Positions 26,101 through 33,947 of a stretch of 64,000 bases of DNA are shown here, piece after piece. The stretch is taken from positions 147,001 to 211,000 of the forward strand of contig JAIGNY010004290.1 of the NCBI GenBank assembly GCA_020152595.1, in the 5' to 3' direction. A model generated the notes under the pieces. That model had not been told where the DNA came from and ran no database searches. It saw only the letters and a program-made list of their open reading frames with translations. The DNA comes from Chiridota heheva. Its lineage: Eukaryota; Echinodermata; Holothuroidea; Apodida; Chiridotidae. Within the stretch, counting starts at the first letter, position 1, and each line of letters begins with the position of its first letter. The position numbers were made by a program, and so were the translations under genes.

Positions 26101-29100
26101 TCCCGTGCCGACAACGTCCACGTTACCTGCCTTAGAATAGCTCACACCCACCTCACTCAGTCCCACCTCATTGGCTCCCCCTCACCCCTTTGCAACAGTT
26201 GCCATTGCACCCTCACAGTCCACCATGTCCTCCTTGCTTGCCCCCTGTACAACCTTTCCAGAGCTTCTCTTGCTCTCCACAACTCAATAGCCAGAGCTCT
26301 TCCAGAAAAACCCTCCGGATAAAATTATGTCCTTCATCATACTTCCCTTTACAACCATATTTAGTCCTCCTCTCCCAACCCCCTCACTCTACTTTTGTCC
26401 CTATTTTCACCTCCTCTCTTGATCCCAGCTTTCTGGCTTTTAGTACCCGTGTTTCTCTCAATTTTCTTTTCCTCCTACTGTACCTCTGGAATGATCTAAC
26501 CTCTCAGGCACAATTTGACGCTTACTGTCCAGGTGCCGTTCAGCCATCATCAAACAAACAAACAATATATCCAGATTTTTCTCCTTTTCAGACATTACTC
26601 AAAGCTGTGGTGGCCAGGATGAGGAAGACCCTGGATGAAGATGTGTACATCCCACTTTTCCCACAAGGGTAAGCTTTCCTTGTTTTCTGATGGACTTAGT
26701 AACACCTAGAGGCACTATCAGCCAGATTATTTAAGATCTATTGAATCAAAAAGATTCACTCAATTCACAATCAAAATCTGCATCTATGGAAGTTCATGAG
26801 TTTTAATTTTATAACAATACTTTGAGGAAAACATCTGCTGAAGAAGAGAAGAAAAAAAAACCCACACACATTGGATACACAATGTTATGGGTTTCTTAAT
26901 TGCTTCAAGCAGAGTGTAATAGTCCTACCTGCAGAAATAAAGGTTCTTGAGAGGAATGGAAGGGAATGAAAGAGAAAAAGCAATGGTGTGGAATTTCTTG
27001 GTAACTTGTGTTGAAATTCAAAAAGTATTGCTAATGTTGTGTGGTATTCAAGTTTTGACATATTTAGATATTTCTTTTTTCAGGATGTTGGAGCACAAAG
27101 GAGCTCAGCAGTTCATGCAGAGACAGTTCTGGTCTGGAGTTAAGGTACTACATGTTAATATTTACTTCAAAAATATCCTTCCTTCTACACTATACATGTG
27201 AAATCTGGTCCCCTTGGACCAAGATTGCATGTTTTTAGCATAGAAGGTAGGTGTAATAGGGTAAAATATGATTTAGTGCTATCCCATCAACTTTGGTAGC
27301 TGGGTAGAGGAAATGCCTTCATATAAAATAAAATATGGGCAACCTTCTTCAGTTAAAAGGTCATAAGTGTAGAGGTATATATAGTAATTATATGTTCTAG
27401 GAATATAATTGAAGAATCTATTAGTTTGGTTGATAAGTATATCTTGGAGTGCAAAATATGAACATTATTATCCTCCCTTGGGGAAGAGAAGATATAACAT
27501 CTTTACTGTTCGTCCATTTGTCGGTCCGTCTGTCCATCCGTCTGTCCATCCGTCTGTCCATCCACATCTATTGTCCGTCCATCCACATCTAATGTCCACC
27601 TGGCCTCATGCATTGTTAGCTGGGGAACAAAAGATTACTGTCTAGAAAGGAATTTCATTTATTTTTATGAAAAGAAATTAATTTATATGTAGGAAAATCT
27701 TGCATGGAAAAAACTTGGAACAAATGCATTTCACCTTGAATAGGAAGTAAAACATTTGTTCTTGGATGAAAAAGTCTGATGAACTCAAAATTAATCAACA
27801 ATGAATTTTTATTCTGATTTGGTAGATAGATCAGCTCTATGATGAGTCTATCTGGTTTATAAGAAACATGTTTCAGGTCTGATTTAAGTTTTTTTTTTTT
27901 TTGAGGGGGAGCTGTGCTGCAAATGGAGTAAGTGAAGGTTATATTGACAGTTGGAATGTTTAGCTGGTTAAGAGTATATTTGGGAGGTAAGTGAATGGCA
28001 AAAAGTGGGTTGGGGTTAGGTGAAATGGGGATGGAAGGTGAATGGGGTATGGAATGGAGGATGGTGGGTGAATGGAGGGCGGTAGATTAATTGAGGATGA
28101 CAGGTGAAGGGGGTGGGGGGAGGTGAATGGGGCATGTTGGATTGATAGTTTTAAGTGAGGGGATGGGAGGAAAGAATTTTGGGTGGAAGATGGCATAATG
28201 ATTGGTAGATGTAGGAATTGGGATGAAGGTGGGATAACATGGGGGACAGGATGGAATGAAATATGGAACAGGGTCAGATGGCATGTGGGACAGGGTGACA
28301 TTTTGACATGTGGGACAGGGTGACATTTGGAACAGAGTGCCAACTTCCAAGGAATGTGGGATAAGATATCATGGCATCTAGGACAGGGATGAATTGCATG
28401 TGGGACAGGGTGGCATGGAATATGAAACAAGGTGGTGTCATGGAATTTATGACAGGCTGGAATGGCATGTGGGATGGCATGGGGACATGGTGGAATGACA
28501 TGTGGGACAGGGTGGCATGGCATCTGGGACAGGATGGCATGTAATTTGGATGCATCTGGATTTTATGTGGAACAGGGTGGAAGTCATTTAGCATGTGGGA
28601 TAACATTAGATGGCCTGTGGCACAGGGTGGGATGGCGCTTGGTAAAAGGAGGGATGGCATGTGGGACAGGGTGGGATAAAAATGGTACGGTGCGTGGTAC
28701 AGGGAGAGATGGCATGTAGGACAGGGTGGCAAGTCATATGGTTGGATGTCATCTTGATTGCAGGTGTGAGGACATATGGGTCATGCGGTAGAATGGCATC
28801 TGATTTTTTGTATGATTTCCTGTAGGGAGGGAAGTAGCATGGTATGGCATGTGGAACAGAGGGTGGGATGGCAGGTGTGACAGAGGCTGGAAAGCATGTT
28901 ATGAGCAGCAAGGGGATTTGTATCATTTGAGATGTCTGGTTAAATTATTAAAATGAGCAAGGAGTATACAATACTTGGTATAAACTACAAGAAATGAGAG
29001 TTCAAGTTTGGAACAGATTTCAGCGGTGACATATGCATAGCATTGAGTCCAGGTGTTGGAGGTTATTGTTATAATTTTTTTGTTTCATCTACAATCCTGG

Positions 29101-31494
29101 AAAAAGATATTTGACTCTTTTATGTCATCCTTCCACCCTATTTCAATGTTAGAAGTGAATGTTAAAGGTTGCAGTTGCAAGTCATGTCCCAACATCGAAA
29201 CAGGGTAGAAGGGGAAAAAGTGTCAAGACTTTTTTCCAGGATTGCCACTTGTCACCACTTATGAAACTATTCTGATTTTTGTATTCTTATCTGTCAGCTT
29301 TTGGGAAATGTGTTGAGCTGGCATGGATTGGTGTACCAAGACATCCTGATTGAGATTGCTGTGGATGGGCTGCTGAATCGCTACCTTTTGTTGTCATTGC
29401 AGAATGCCGAGGTCAATGACGATAGCCTTGCAAAGTGTCAGAAGGTACTTTTCCCTTCTTTCTGTTTATGTTACATGTGTTGTCTCTGGTATTTTAGGTT
29501 GGTGTATTAAAATGGACTTCAAACATTTGTTTTTATGATGAATATTTCTGCCACTTGTTGTATAATGAAATAGTCAGTGAAAACCTCAATTTGTTTAACA
29601 TTAAATTCTTTTACTTCAAAAACTTGGAAATAATATTTATTTTGTATGTTTGCAGTGTTGAATACAAGTAGTGTGCAGTTAGACTAAACCATAGATTAGC
29701 TTTTTCAGAAGGGTGGTCCACCCTTTTACCCCTTCTTTCCTGCACCTGTCACTCAATACCCCCTCTGCCTCTTTTCCCTAACTCTCTACATTTTGATCAC
29801 ATGTATTCCTTTAAGGCTGCATTAAACATTCATCAAAGATTGTACAAGGATAGGAAGGGAGAAAGCGGGCCCTTTTATGTTAGTTTGTTGATTTATAATG
29901 ATCCTCCCAAGACTGGGAACTCGGCAACAACCTCAACGACGCTATAAGCTGGCAATGCCAGTTTTTGAATTTGGATCGTAAGTGGATGATCACCATGGTT
30001 TCATCCTGCTATTTTTGAGACGTGATTAGAGTACCAGATAGAGCGGGGTACCCTACTCTTAATTGCTTATTGGGGTAAATTCAAGTTTCAATAAATCTAT
30101 ATCAATAGCTGTAAAATGCCCAATTTTTCTCATTTGGATGCTCTTTCTTGACCAGTTTCATGATTTCAATAGGATTTTAACTACTAGTATTGTCTCAAGT
30201 TCTTTAAAGGATAAGGTCAGTGGTCAAGTAAGTCCATCTTATATGAAAGAGGACTTCAAAAGAAACAAAATAGTGAAGAAACCATTCAAATATCTTATTC
30301 CTAAAGGAGATATTCAAGTTGAAGCTGTCTTAACTGTGTAGAAATGACTTGTGTAGTAAGTCTACTCCGAAAGTTGGTGCCCTCATTCTCACATTCTTAG
30401 CGATTGTAAATATATTTAAAAATATTTTAATATAAATTTAAATTTAAATTTTTTCAGGTTTTGTACTTAATTTAGTTATTATTTTTCATATCTCATGGTT
30501 TCTTCAGGTGGTACAAAATTATAGAATACCCTTACTAAATTCAGTTTTACTACTTTTCTGACATATCCCATGGTTTTTAAGCTACAAAATCGCAGGACAA
30601 AATATGATAGAATACATAACGACTTCGAGGAATCTGAGGCTATGACATCACAACTAGTCTGATTTTAGTCGTTTCTACACAATTGATACCACACTTTAAA
30701 CTTTGATATCTCTTTAACGGATAAGAATTTTTAATGGTTTCTTCACTATTTTGTTTCTTTTGAAGTCCTTGTTTATATAATATCCTTGTTCACTGAACTA
30801 ATCCTTTATTGATTGTCTTGACCACATAACTAATAGGAAACCTTTCACAAGATGGTTGATTGATGTCTTAATAAACTTCTATCCTCACATACATTAACAT
30901 TCATTTGAACTGATCTTTTTCTCCATTGATGTAATTTAAAAGTCTACTTTGTTTTAATTTGTCAACAGATCGTCTCTGCTCTGCCTCGTCAATGGTTCCA
31001 GGACATCGAGGGCGAGACGACAATACGGCAACTTCAGACGCTATGCAGATACCTGTTGCATGCAGTCAATAAAATGAAATGTCTATAGTCACCGGCAATG
31101 AAGCAGAGAAGACAAATGCAAGGTATATCAGCATTGACATTGTTTTGAAAGATTTATAGAAATATGGCCCCCTTCCTCAGCAATTTCAATGTTGGTCAGA
31201 TTACTTAGAAGTTGGTCAAATGGGAAAAGGGTAGTTTGGTTTTAAAAGAAAATGATTTTATTGCTTTGCAGAAATTGTGGTAGCAGATAGTCTACTTTCC
31301 TGACTTTAAGCAAAACTGTGTTGCTATGCCCCTACCTGTATTTATTAGATTATTTAATTGATTTCCTTTCATTTGTCCACAGAGCTCATGTAAAGGCCAT
31401 AACTAAATTGTTAGTGTCCATGCATGCCATGGACCATGCCATCAGCATCACCAGCGACTACAGCCTCAAGGAAATGAAGAAGATGTTAGACTGA
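8077..31494 (+). CDS. PAXBP1: PAXBP1/GCFC2-family protein (GCFC domain), C-terminal nine exons
   Basis: Nine exons encode about 380 residues: 8077-8198, 13048-13246, 18007-18154, 19162-19280, 26592-26668, 27084-27144, 29298-29444, 30969-31122 and 31383-31494 (stop TGA). Every intron starts GT and ends AG, and the phases join. Landmarks of the family, in order, are an Arg-rich stretch then MSSDDEQ, KFEKW, AYIGLCLPKLY, MLFYGF, VDKVVLPKL, ENVWDPMSTAQT, NKNTQ, RMRKTLDEDVYIPLFP, RQFWSGVK, DGLLNRYLLLSLQNAE, LPRQWFQD, and a final LDHAMSVAS-like stretch (MDHAISITSD). PAXBP1 is known as a nuclear adaptor between Pax3/7 and H3K4 methyltransferase; the paralogue GCFC2 acts in spliceosome disassembly. 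Invertebrates usually have one such gene, so the choice of paralogue name is inference. Two exons need a one-base correction. The human protein is about 900 residues, so the N-terminal half is missing and probably lies upstream of the window. Confidence 0.88.
8600..9060 (+). mobile_element. CR1/L2-like non-LTR 3' relic with tandem duplication
   Basis: At 8,650-8,735 the sequence reads HIWNPLPKYIKLANSLV and, after a frameshift, FKIKRGLEQHLF. This is the typical C-terminus of CR1/L2/Jockey-type ORF2 (WN.LP..I..A.S...FK..L..HLF). The sequence just downstream (about 8,806-8,892) is repeated with changes at 8,981-9,055 (ATATCAAATGTAAAGAAC words). It lies in the first visible PAXBP1 intron. Confidence 0.55.
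9061..9690. other. Intronic sequence, nothing recognised
   Basis: AT-rich intron of PAXBP1. I see no exon, RNA gene or clear repeat here. Confidence 0.5.
9740..10345. repeat. Diverged tandem repeat with CCGCGGTAT boxes
   Basis: GC-rich boxes (CGCCGCGGTATA, CCGTCGCGGTATA, ACCACCGTGGCATACG, CCCACCGCGGTATA) recur at about 9,893, 9,945, 10,001 and 10,229. Two longer segments (about 10,001-10,135 and 10,229-10,340) share the box, TTTATTCCC, TTTCAA.(A/T)TAGTTTTCC, ATAT.AAAAAAGGTTA words, so the unit was probably about 220 bp. Confidence 0.55.
10346..11420. other. Intronic sequence, nothing recognised
   Basis: AT-rich PAXBP1 intron with poly-A, poly-T and a poly-C run at 11,017-11,030. No gene or repeat family is recognised. 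Confidence 0.5.
11432..11590 (+). repeat. Two-copy tandem duplication (~75 bp)
   Basis: TACACAATATCCTACAGCAG ... ACTACAAAACGATAT (from about 11,432) is repeated from about 11,508 (TACACAATATCCTACAACAG). Both copies end with a GGCCTACC..TCGTGTT word. Confidence 0.75.
11600..13047. other. Intronic sequence, nothing recognised
   Basis: The remainder of the PAXBP1 intron before exon b. It is AT-rich with scattered short ORFs and no supported feature. Confidence 0.5.
13048..13246 (+). CDS. PAXBP1: PAXBP1 exon b (start of GCFC domain), with frameshift
   Basis: The acceptor is CTCTTCTAG and the donor GTAAGA. The first part reads ERIIGEAKAVFVDVVEDF and the second KFEKWKFDQSESYTEAYIGL then CLPKLYTPYVKLQLIDWNPL. 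The two halves are in different frames; the shift maps to the AAATTT run at 13,124-13,129, where one missing A would restore the frame and the expected length. Confidence 0.85.
14450..14765 (+). mobile_element. MITE B copy 1
   Basis: It starts near CATATTAAGCACCCCTGCTC and ends near TTGCATAAAATACGGTAAC. It contains ATTCACCATATTTTGACTGA and GGGCGCTTATTAGGAAAGAA. The same sequence, inverted, occurs at 19,834-20,145. No protein coding is visible, so it is probably a non-autonomous DNA transposon. Confidence 0.65.
15338..17164 (+). repeat. 50-bp minisatellite in PAXBP1 intron (~35 copies)
   Basis: The basic unit is 50 bp: GAGCTAGGCTACTGGCC, TTCATCACACAACATGAATA, TAGTGCATAGTGT. A longer variant of about 58 bp carries an extra AAGAACAC between CACACA and ACATG. 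Point variants (CTAGGTTACT, CCTTTATCAC, CCTCCATCAC, ACATTAATA) are shared between distant copies, showing higher-order duplication. Confidence 0.95.
17165..17597. other. Intronic sequence with a short local repeat
   Basis: A 22-24 bp word (GTTTCTCAGTTGGGTTTAGTA) is repeated about three times at 17,224-17,290. Otherwise unremarkable AT-rich intron. Confidence 0.45.
17598..17890 (+). mobile_element. LINE-A 3' fragment, copy 2
   Basis: From TCGCTCCCCACAAGTCAATAGC to CCATTATTCCCTCATCAA the sequence follows the 3' region of family A (GAGCTCTTCCAG, AATTATCTCCTT, GGAATGATCTAACCTCTCAG). It is a strongly 5'-truncated insertion about 110 bp upstream of PAXBP1 exon c. Confidence 0.8.
18007..18154 (+). 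CDS. PAXBP1: PAXBP1 exon c
   Basis: The acceptor is GGTTTTTAG and the donor GTAAGC; the exon runs from phase 0 to phase 1. It encodes SWYNTMLFYGF, an acidic loop and VPSIVDKVVLPKLI, matching the LLFYG and IVEKVILPKL blocks of the family. Confidence 0.88.
18262..18535 (+). mobile_element. tRNA-derived SINE, copy 2
   Basis: It has a box A-like AGGTTTAGTGATTAAG, a box B-like GAGTTTGACTCCCG, then AAGCAAGACACTTAACTCGA, GATGGGCTGGTGTC, CATCTGCTTGCACCATTGAA, and ends near AGCCTAATCGCTCGGATAGA. It is the best preserved head of the five copies. Confidence 0.8.
19162..19280 (+). CDS. PAXBP1: PAXBP1 exon d
   Basis: The acceptor is TTTTTTGAAG and the donor GTATGC; the exon runs from phase 1 to phase 0. 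It encodes ALVENVWDPMSTAQT and ends in NKNTQ, one of the best conserved blocks of the family. Confidence 0.9.
19390..19672 (-). mobile_element. tRNA-derived SINE, copy 3 (inverted)
   Basis: Reverse-complement copy of the same SINE. The + strand shows AGCCCATAGAGCCAGTG, GATGCCAGTCCATCACAG, CTCATTTTACAGCTGAGTGG and AGTAAAGTGTCTTTTTCAAG. Confidence 0.8.
19834..20145 (-). mobile_element. MITE B copy 2 (inverted)
   Basis: This is the inverse of 14,450-14,765. It starts TACCGTATTTGATGTTATAA, contains CTAATAAGCGCCCATGCTCG, and ends AGCAGGGGTGCTTAATATG. It carries an internal duplication of ATAGACTTGCACCAGTTTCT. Confidence 0.65.
20150..20550 (+). mobile_element. LINE family B fragment, endonuclease C-terminus
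   Basis: Translation of 20,350-20,520 gives CRGTNHPILTDLCFSNKE, then VDCLVGKSDHAMIELD, the typical C-terminal part of an APE-type endonuclease including the SDH motif. It differs from family A (GSDHYPL) and resembles CR1/Jockey-type elements. It continues at 21,510 after an interruption. Confidence 0.65.
20535..21500. mobile_element. hAT-like non-autonomous element interrupting LINE B (tentative)
   Basis: Flanking the LINE-A fragment are GGTGGCACGTGGGCC (20,551-20,565) and, at the far side, ACTGGCCCAC...TCTGGCCCGC (21,101-21,132), ending ATGGTGGCCCTTAG (21,484-21,497). GGCCC-rich inner ends of this kind are common in hAT MITEs. The two ends are roughly inverted. The assignment is inference only. 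Confidence 0.35.
20566..21104 (+). mobile_element. LINE-A 3' fragment, copy 3
   Basis: It starts ACAAACTCCATGTCATCCAG (as at 26,047 of the fuller copy) and ends AGCCATCATC followed by (AAAC)n at 21,081-21,100. It is 5'-truncated in the same way as other family-A copies and lies inside older repeats. Confidence 0.85.
21510..21690 (+). mobile_element. LINE family B fragment, linker toward RT
   Basis: Translation reads YDQANYQKIKEMLSVDKEII, a stop, then DTDSQWRIFLVKLESVVQEC and VPTVK. This is the usual EN-to-RT linker pattern (W..F...L......PT..). It continues the EN fragment at 20,150-20,550, showing that the block 20,551-21,500 was inserted into family B. Confidence 0.55.
21770..22548 (+). 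pseudogene. LINE-A ORF1 (gag-like, CCHC zinc knuckles), broken
   Basis: The segment reads TPTLPSHIIADYLRIPVAPY then IPNPLHCHNCQ, the usual lead into the knuckles. CGNCGAPDHDNTSC fits C-X2-C-X4-H-X4-C exactly, with a degenerate knuckle before it and a longer Cys/His cluster after it (CTNCDSNHPANH...DC). Such ORF1 proteins bind the element RNA. The N-terminus is in another frame or absent, and the downstream part is a low-complexity P/T/N stretch. Confidence 0.75.
22680..23381 (+). pseudogene. LINE-A endonuclease domain, broken
   Basis: APE-type motifs in order: IIQWNIRSL (N of the active site), FCLQETFLK (catalytic Glu), GDFNAHNPLW (Asp/Asn pair), and GSDHYPL (terminal SDH). The reading frame shifts near 22,930-22,975 and again after 23,381. 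This enzyme nicks target DNA during target-primed reverse transcription. Confidence 0.82.
24170..25250 (+). pseudogene. LINE-A reverse transcriptase domain, broken
   Basis: Motifs include ITPVLKPGKD, SYRPNALSC, SGFRKRCNTLDQL, motif A FFDLEKALDTTW (about 24,440-24,475), and VPQGSIL with a frameshift after it (about 24,615). Motif C reads YVNDNTIF (about 24,709-24,732) instead of the usual YADD, so even the catalytic Asp pair is damaged. Confidence 0.85.
25580..25925 (+). pseudogene. LINE-A RNase H domain, broken
   Basis: It starts with YTDGSKEGDNTAAAAIIQD (about 25,585-25,640). Later WIPSHVGIPGND (about 25,875-25,910) is followed by an in-frame TGA. It would degrade RNA in RNA:DNA hybrids in an active element. 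Confidence 0.75.
26592..26668 (+). CDS. PAXBP1: PAXBP1 exon e, 27 nt downstream of a LINE
   Basis: The acceptor is CTCCTTTTCAG and the donor GTAAGC; the exon runs from phase 0 to phase 2. It encodes TLLKAVVARMRKTLDEDVYI then PLFPQG. The CAAA tail of the LINE-A insertion ends at about 26,564, so nearly all intronic sequence upstream of the polypyrimidine tract is retrotransposon. Confidence 0.88.
26669..27083 (+). other. Short PAXBP1 intron, nothing else recognised
   Basis: An intron of 415 bp between exons e and f with no visible repeat. Confidence 0.6.
27084..27144 (+). CDS. PAXBP1: PAXBP1 exon f
   Basis: The acceptor is TTTTTTCAG and the donor GTACTA; the exon runs from phase 2 to phase 0. 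It encodes MLEHKGAQQFMQRQFWSGVK, matching the QRQFWS block. Confidence 0.88.
27515..27600 (+). repeat. Short GTCCATCC/GTCTGTCC minisatellite
   Basis: Words CCGTCTGTCCAT and CCATCCACATCT are repeated 3-4 and 2 times respectively. Confidence 0.75.
27960..28890. repeat. Degenerate G/A-rich minisatellite (GGCATGTGGGACAGGGTG)
   Basis: The + strand is strongly G-rich. The motif GATGGCATGTGGGACAGGGTGG recurs about 20 times with variable spacing (best between 28,260 and 28,720), flanked by a more decayed GGTGAATGGGG-type section at 27,985-28,140. The Pro/His/Cys-rich reading frames on the opposite strand are products of this repeat. It lies in the intron between PAXBP1 exons f and g. Confidence 0.8.
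29298..29444 (+). CDS. PAXBP1: PAXBP1 exon g
   Basis: The acceptor is TTATCTGTCAG and the donor GTACTT; it is a phase 0 to 0 exon of 49 codons. It encodes LLGNVLSWHG and DGLLNRYLLLSLQNAEV, a hallmark of the C-terminal GCFC domain. Confidence 0.9.
30206..30810. mobile_element. Foldback MITE family C, copy 1
   Basis: The left end is AAAGGATAAGGTCAGTGGTC and the right end is the inverse (GTTCACTGAACTAATCCTTT). Both arms are long inverted repeats: GACTTCAAAAGAAACAAAAT at 30,250 pairs with ATTTTGTTTCTTTTGAAGTC at 30,750. The centre is AT-rich and non-coding. It lies in the PAXBP1 intron before exon h. Related copies are at 33.1, 36.5, 42.0, 46.9 and 48.9 kb. Confidence 0.8.
30969..31122 (+). CDS. 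PAXBP1: PAXBP1 exon h, with frameshift
   Basis: The acceptor is TTTGTCAACAG and the donor GTATAT. It reads IVSALPRQWFQDIEGETTIR then QLQTLCRYLLHAVNKMK in one frame. Without a shift, TAG follows at 31,087. In another frame SIVTGNEAEKTNAR follows, the expected block (SI...VEK.NAR). The shift lies in the A-rich segment 31,066-31,082. Confidence 0.85.
31383..31494 (+). CDS. PAXBP1: PAXBP1 terminal exon
   Basis: The acceptor is TGTCCACAG. The exon encodes HVKAITKLLVSMHAMDHAIS then ITSDYSLKEMKKMLD and stops with TGA at 31,492-31,494. The length and end match the family C-terminus (DHAMSVASD...KEFK). Confidence 0.9.
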
Positions 31495-31499
31495 TGGAA

Positions 31500-31860
31500 G
31501 ACTGCTCGGGGAAGAACCTGCCTCACTGATGCAATCTGTTTTGATTGATGACTCAAAGATGTATTTGTCAACATGGGATTGTTCATGATGTAACGGTTAA
31601 ACAGGAGCACTGTCATCCTATTGCAATTAAGCACATGAACAAAATTTTCTGAAGGAGGAGATTTACAGAAAATGTGAAGATCTTGTACGAAGAGAAAAAT
31701 TACCATATCACCCAGTAGACCAAAATCACTCAGGATTTGTAATTGATGATTGAACTTTGCTCCTTTTTGAACAAAAACTGGTTGTATTGGGTGGATTTTT
31801 CTTGGTCACAATTCCTCTTTCTTCTAAAGTAACCCTCTGATCTACGGGACTGTAGTGAAG
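31500..31860. other. Probable PAXBP1 3' UTR and flank
   Basis: The first bases after the PAXBP1 stop presumably belong to its 3' UTR. No strong AATAAA is seen close by; one at about 32,594 is possible. No gene is recognised. Confidence 0.35.
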
Positions 31861-31877
31861 GTAAATCCATACTCTGG

Positions 31878-32115
31878 CTATGATGTCCTATGGGTTCTTT
31901 AGGGCTGGTTTCTTTGGCTTGCAGAATGAGAGCACATGACACTCCCCATGACAGAATGGCAGTCCATCACAGGTTACCTTCTCAGTAGAGCTGGTCTCAT
32001 TTTACAGCTGAGAGGACTGGAGCAAGTAAAGTATCTTGCTCAACAACACAACGCAGCACTCGCGATTGAAGTCAATCCGGGTACTTTTGCATACGCCGAG
32101 CATGCTCCCGAATCA
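31878..32115 (-). mobile_element. tRNA-derived SINE, copy 4 (inverted)
   Basis: The + strand carries ATGGCAGTCCATCACAGG, TCATTTTACAGCTGAGAGGA and AGTAAAGTATCTTGCTCAAC, the inverse of the SINE body. It ends near a weak box B/A region. Confidence 0.75.
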
Positions 32116-32119
32116 CTGT

Positions 32120-33080
32120 ACATCTCTGCAGGACTAATGGTGCTTCAAAGTACTTCAAATCTCATTTTTGGAGTTTCAATTGAGTGAAATTCAAATGTTT
32201 GTAATTTTTTCCATCAGTTTAAAACTTCATACTTTGATTTTCTTTACAATATTATCATGCAATTACATGCCTCATTAATTTGATGAGATTCCATTTAATC
32301 ATCAACTTTCCACAATCGGTGTCATCACTGATCAGTATAAAGTGTCTATTATAAGGCATTGTTTAGTTTTCTGGCAGTCCTAAGGATTCTTCTAGTCAAG
32401 AGCCAACCTAATATTCCTGTAAGTATAAGGTTTGAATGCGTAAACCTTTCATGTTGTAACCAACATGCATATTTTACACAAATGTTATTTTCATATTAGC
32501 TCTGAAATTTCTTTAATAGTGCTGTATAAATGGCAAAATATAAAAAAGAATTATGTTCATTTGTATAACTTTTTAAGGACCAAGAGAATATAGGAAATAA
32601 ACCTAACTATTATAGTGTGCGTTAAAGCGAAATACTAGAAACACTGGAAAATTATACCTTTTTTTAGATGTGAGTAGAAATTGATCATTTTACAAAATAA
32701 ATCTTTCACTAAACATTAATATGATGTATTGATGGCAATTTGATCTCAAGTCATCCCGCAAGCCCTTAGCATATATTACCATCCTCTATTAGGCTATGAA
32801 GTTAAACTATGAACTTCTCGTCAAAAAGTGAAGTGGGAAATCATACTGACAGTTTTACATTTTCCAGACGGTTTTCTCATGCCCATTGAGGGCAATTCAC
32901 AGAACGCAGTCACAATTTTTGGTTTATTCATTGTGGCTTTTGCATTTTGCTTATGATACATTAGTCACTCATTTTGTGGTATTAAAGAGTTTATGCAAGA
33001 GAGGGGTTGGGGAACCTTTTATACAAGGTTTGAAGATCAGTGAGGAGGGATCGTCAATTGAAGTGATGTTTAGGATTTGT
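32120..33080. other. Intergenic, nothing recognised
   Basis: AT-rich intergenic DNA with only short chance ORFs. Confidence 0.5.
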
Positions 33081-33081
33081 G

Positions 33082-33560
33082 TTAAATGATTAGTTCAGTG
33101 GTCAAGGAAGTTCATCTGGTATGAAAGAGGACTACAGAAAATACTTCATATTTGATTTCATTAAAAGATATTCAAGTTTTGTCTCACTTTTATAGAAATG
33201 GCTGGTGTGGAAAGTCTACTGAAGGTCAGTGCCCCCATCATCAATTGTTAGGTATTTTAAGAAAATTAATTTAGCTTTTTCACCAGTTGATTTTTTCTTC
33301 AAAAACTTTCTTTTGGTGGTGAATTATTTTTACTAAATTCTGTGTTATTACTTGCCTGGCATTCCTTTTTTGGGCACAAAATCACAGGACAAAATATAAT
33401 AGAATTCATACAGAAGTAAAGGGATGTGAGGTCAAAACTAATCTGATTTCAGCCGTTTCTACACAAATGAGATGAATTTTTAATTCTTTCTTCACCAATA
33501 TACTGCTGCTTGTTAGTTTTCTCTCATAGAAGACTTGCTTGACCACTAAATGAATCCTCC
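33082..33560. mobile_element. Foldback MITE family C, copy 2
   Basis: The left end is AAATGATTAGTTCAGTGGTC followed by GTATGAAAGAGGACTACAG. The right end is GCTTGACCACTAAATGAATC. It is more diverged and shorter than copy 1, with an internal deletion in the left arm. Confidence 0.7.
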
Positions 33561-33947
33561 CTTGCAATGTCAAGTTGTGCTTCCACATGGTATGTTCTGT
33601 TCCTTTTCAAAAGTCAATTAGTCAGTAATGAAAGGGTTGAAAAGCTTTGAGTGAAAGTATGAAATTGATTAATACACAAGTTAAGAATTTCTGTCACCCA
33701 ATTTAGCTTGTCATAATTTGCTTATTGACCCATGACTATATCATGCATACACATTCCAATATGGTTGGGCAGAAATTGAAGGAATATTCCTGTGAATTTT
33801 CATGTGTGATAGAGAACCATACTATTACAGAATCATATCTTATTCCGTTTAGGAGTTAAGAGGGAGGCTCGTCTCAGTCCGTACATCGTTAGTCTCTGTA
33901 GAATTGGGGGATGCAGAGCTTTGACGGCACTTCCAGTTTTGAAACGC

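Larger units (their letters stand above)
21690..26564 (+). mobile_element. Near-complete family-A non-LTR retrotransposon (gag-like, EN, RT, RNase H), inactivated
   Basis: The order of domains is ORF1 with CCHC knuckles (about 21,900-22,080), a P/T/N-rich tail, APE endonuclease (about 22,735-23,380), reverse transcriptase (about 24,170-25,250), RNase H (about 25,580-25,925), a C-rich 3' region and a (CAAA)n tail at 26,548-26,564. It inserted in PAXBP1 sense orientation in the intron before exon e. Many stops and frameshifts make it dead. RNase H with CCHC ORF1 suggests the I/Nimb group; the clade needs a phylogeny. It is the reference for the other copies at 1, 17,598, 20,566, 38,448 and 53,450. 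Confidence 0.88.

Noticed and set aside
27960-28926. Pro/His/Cys-rich minus-strand frames up to 187 codons
   Set aside because: They come from the G-rich decayed minisatellite in a PAXBP1 intron.
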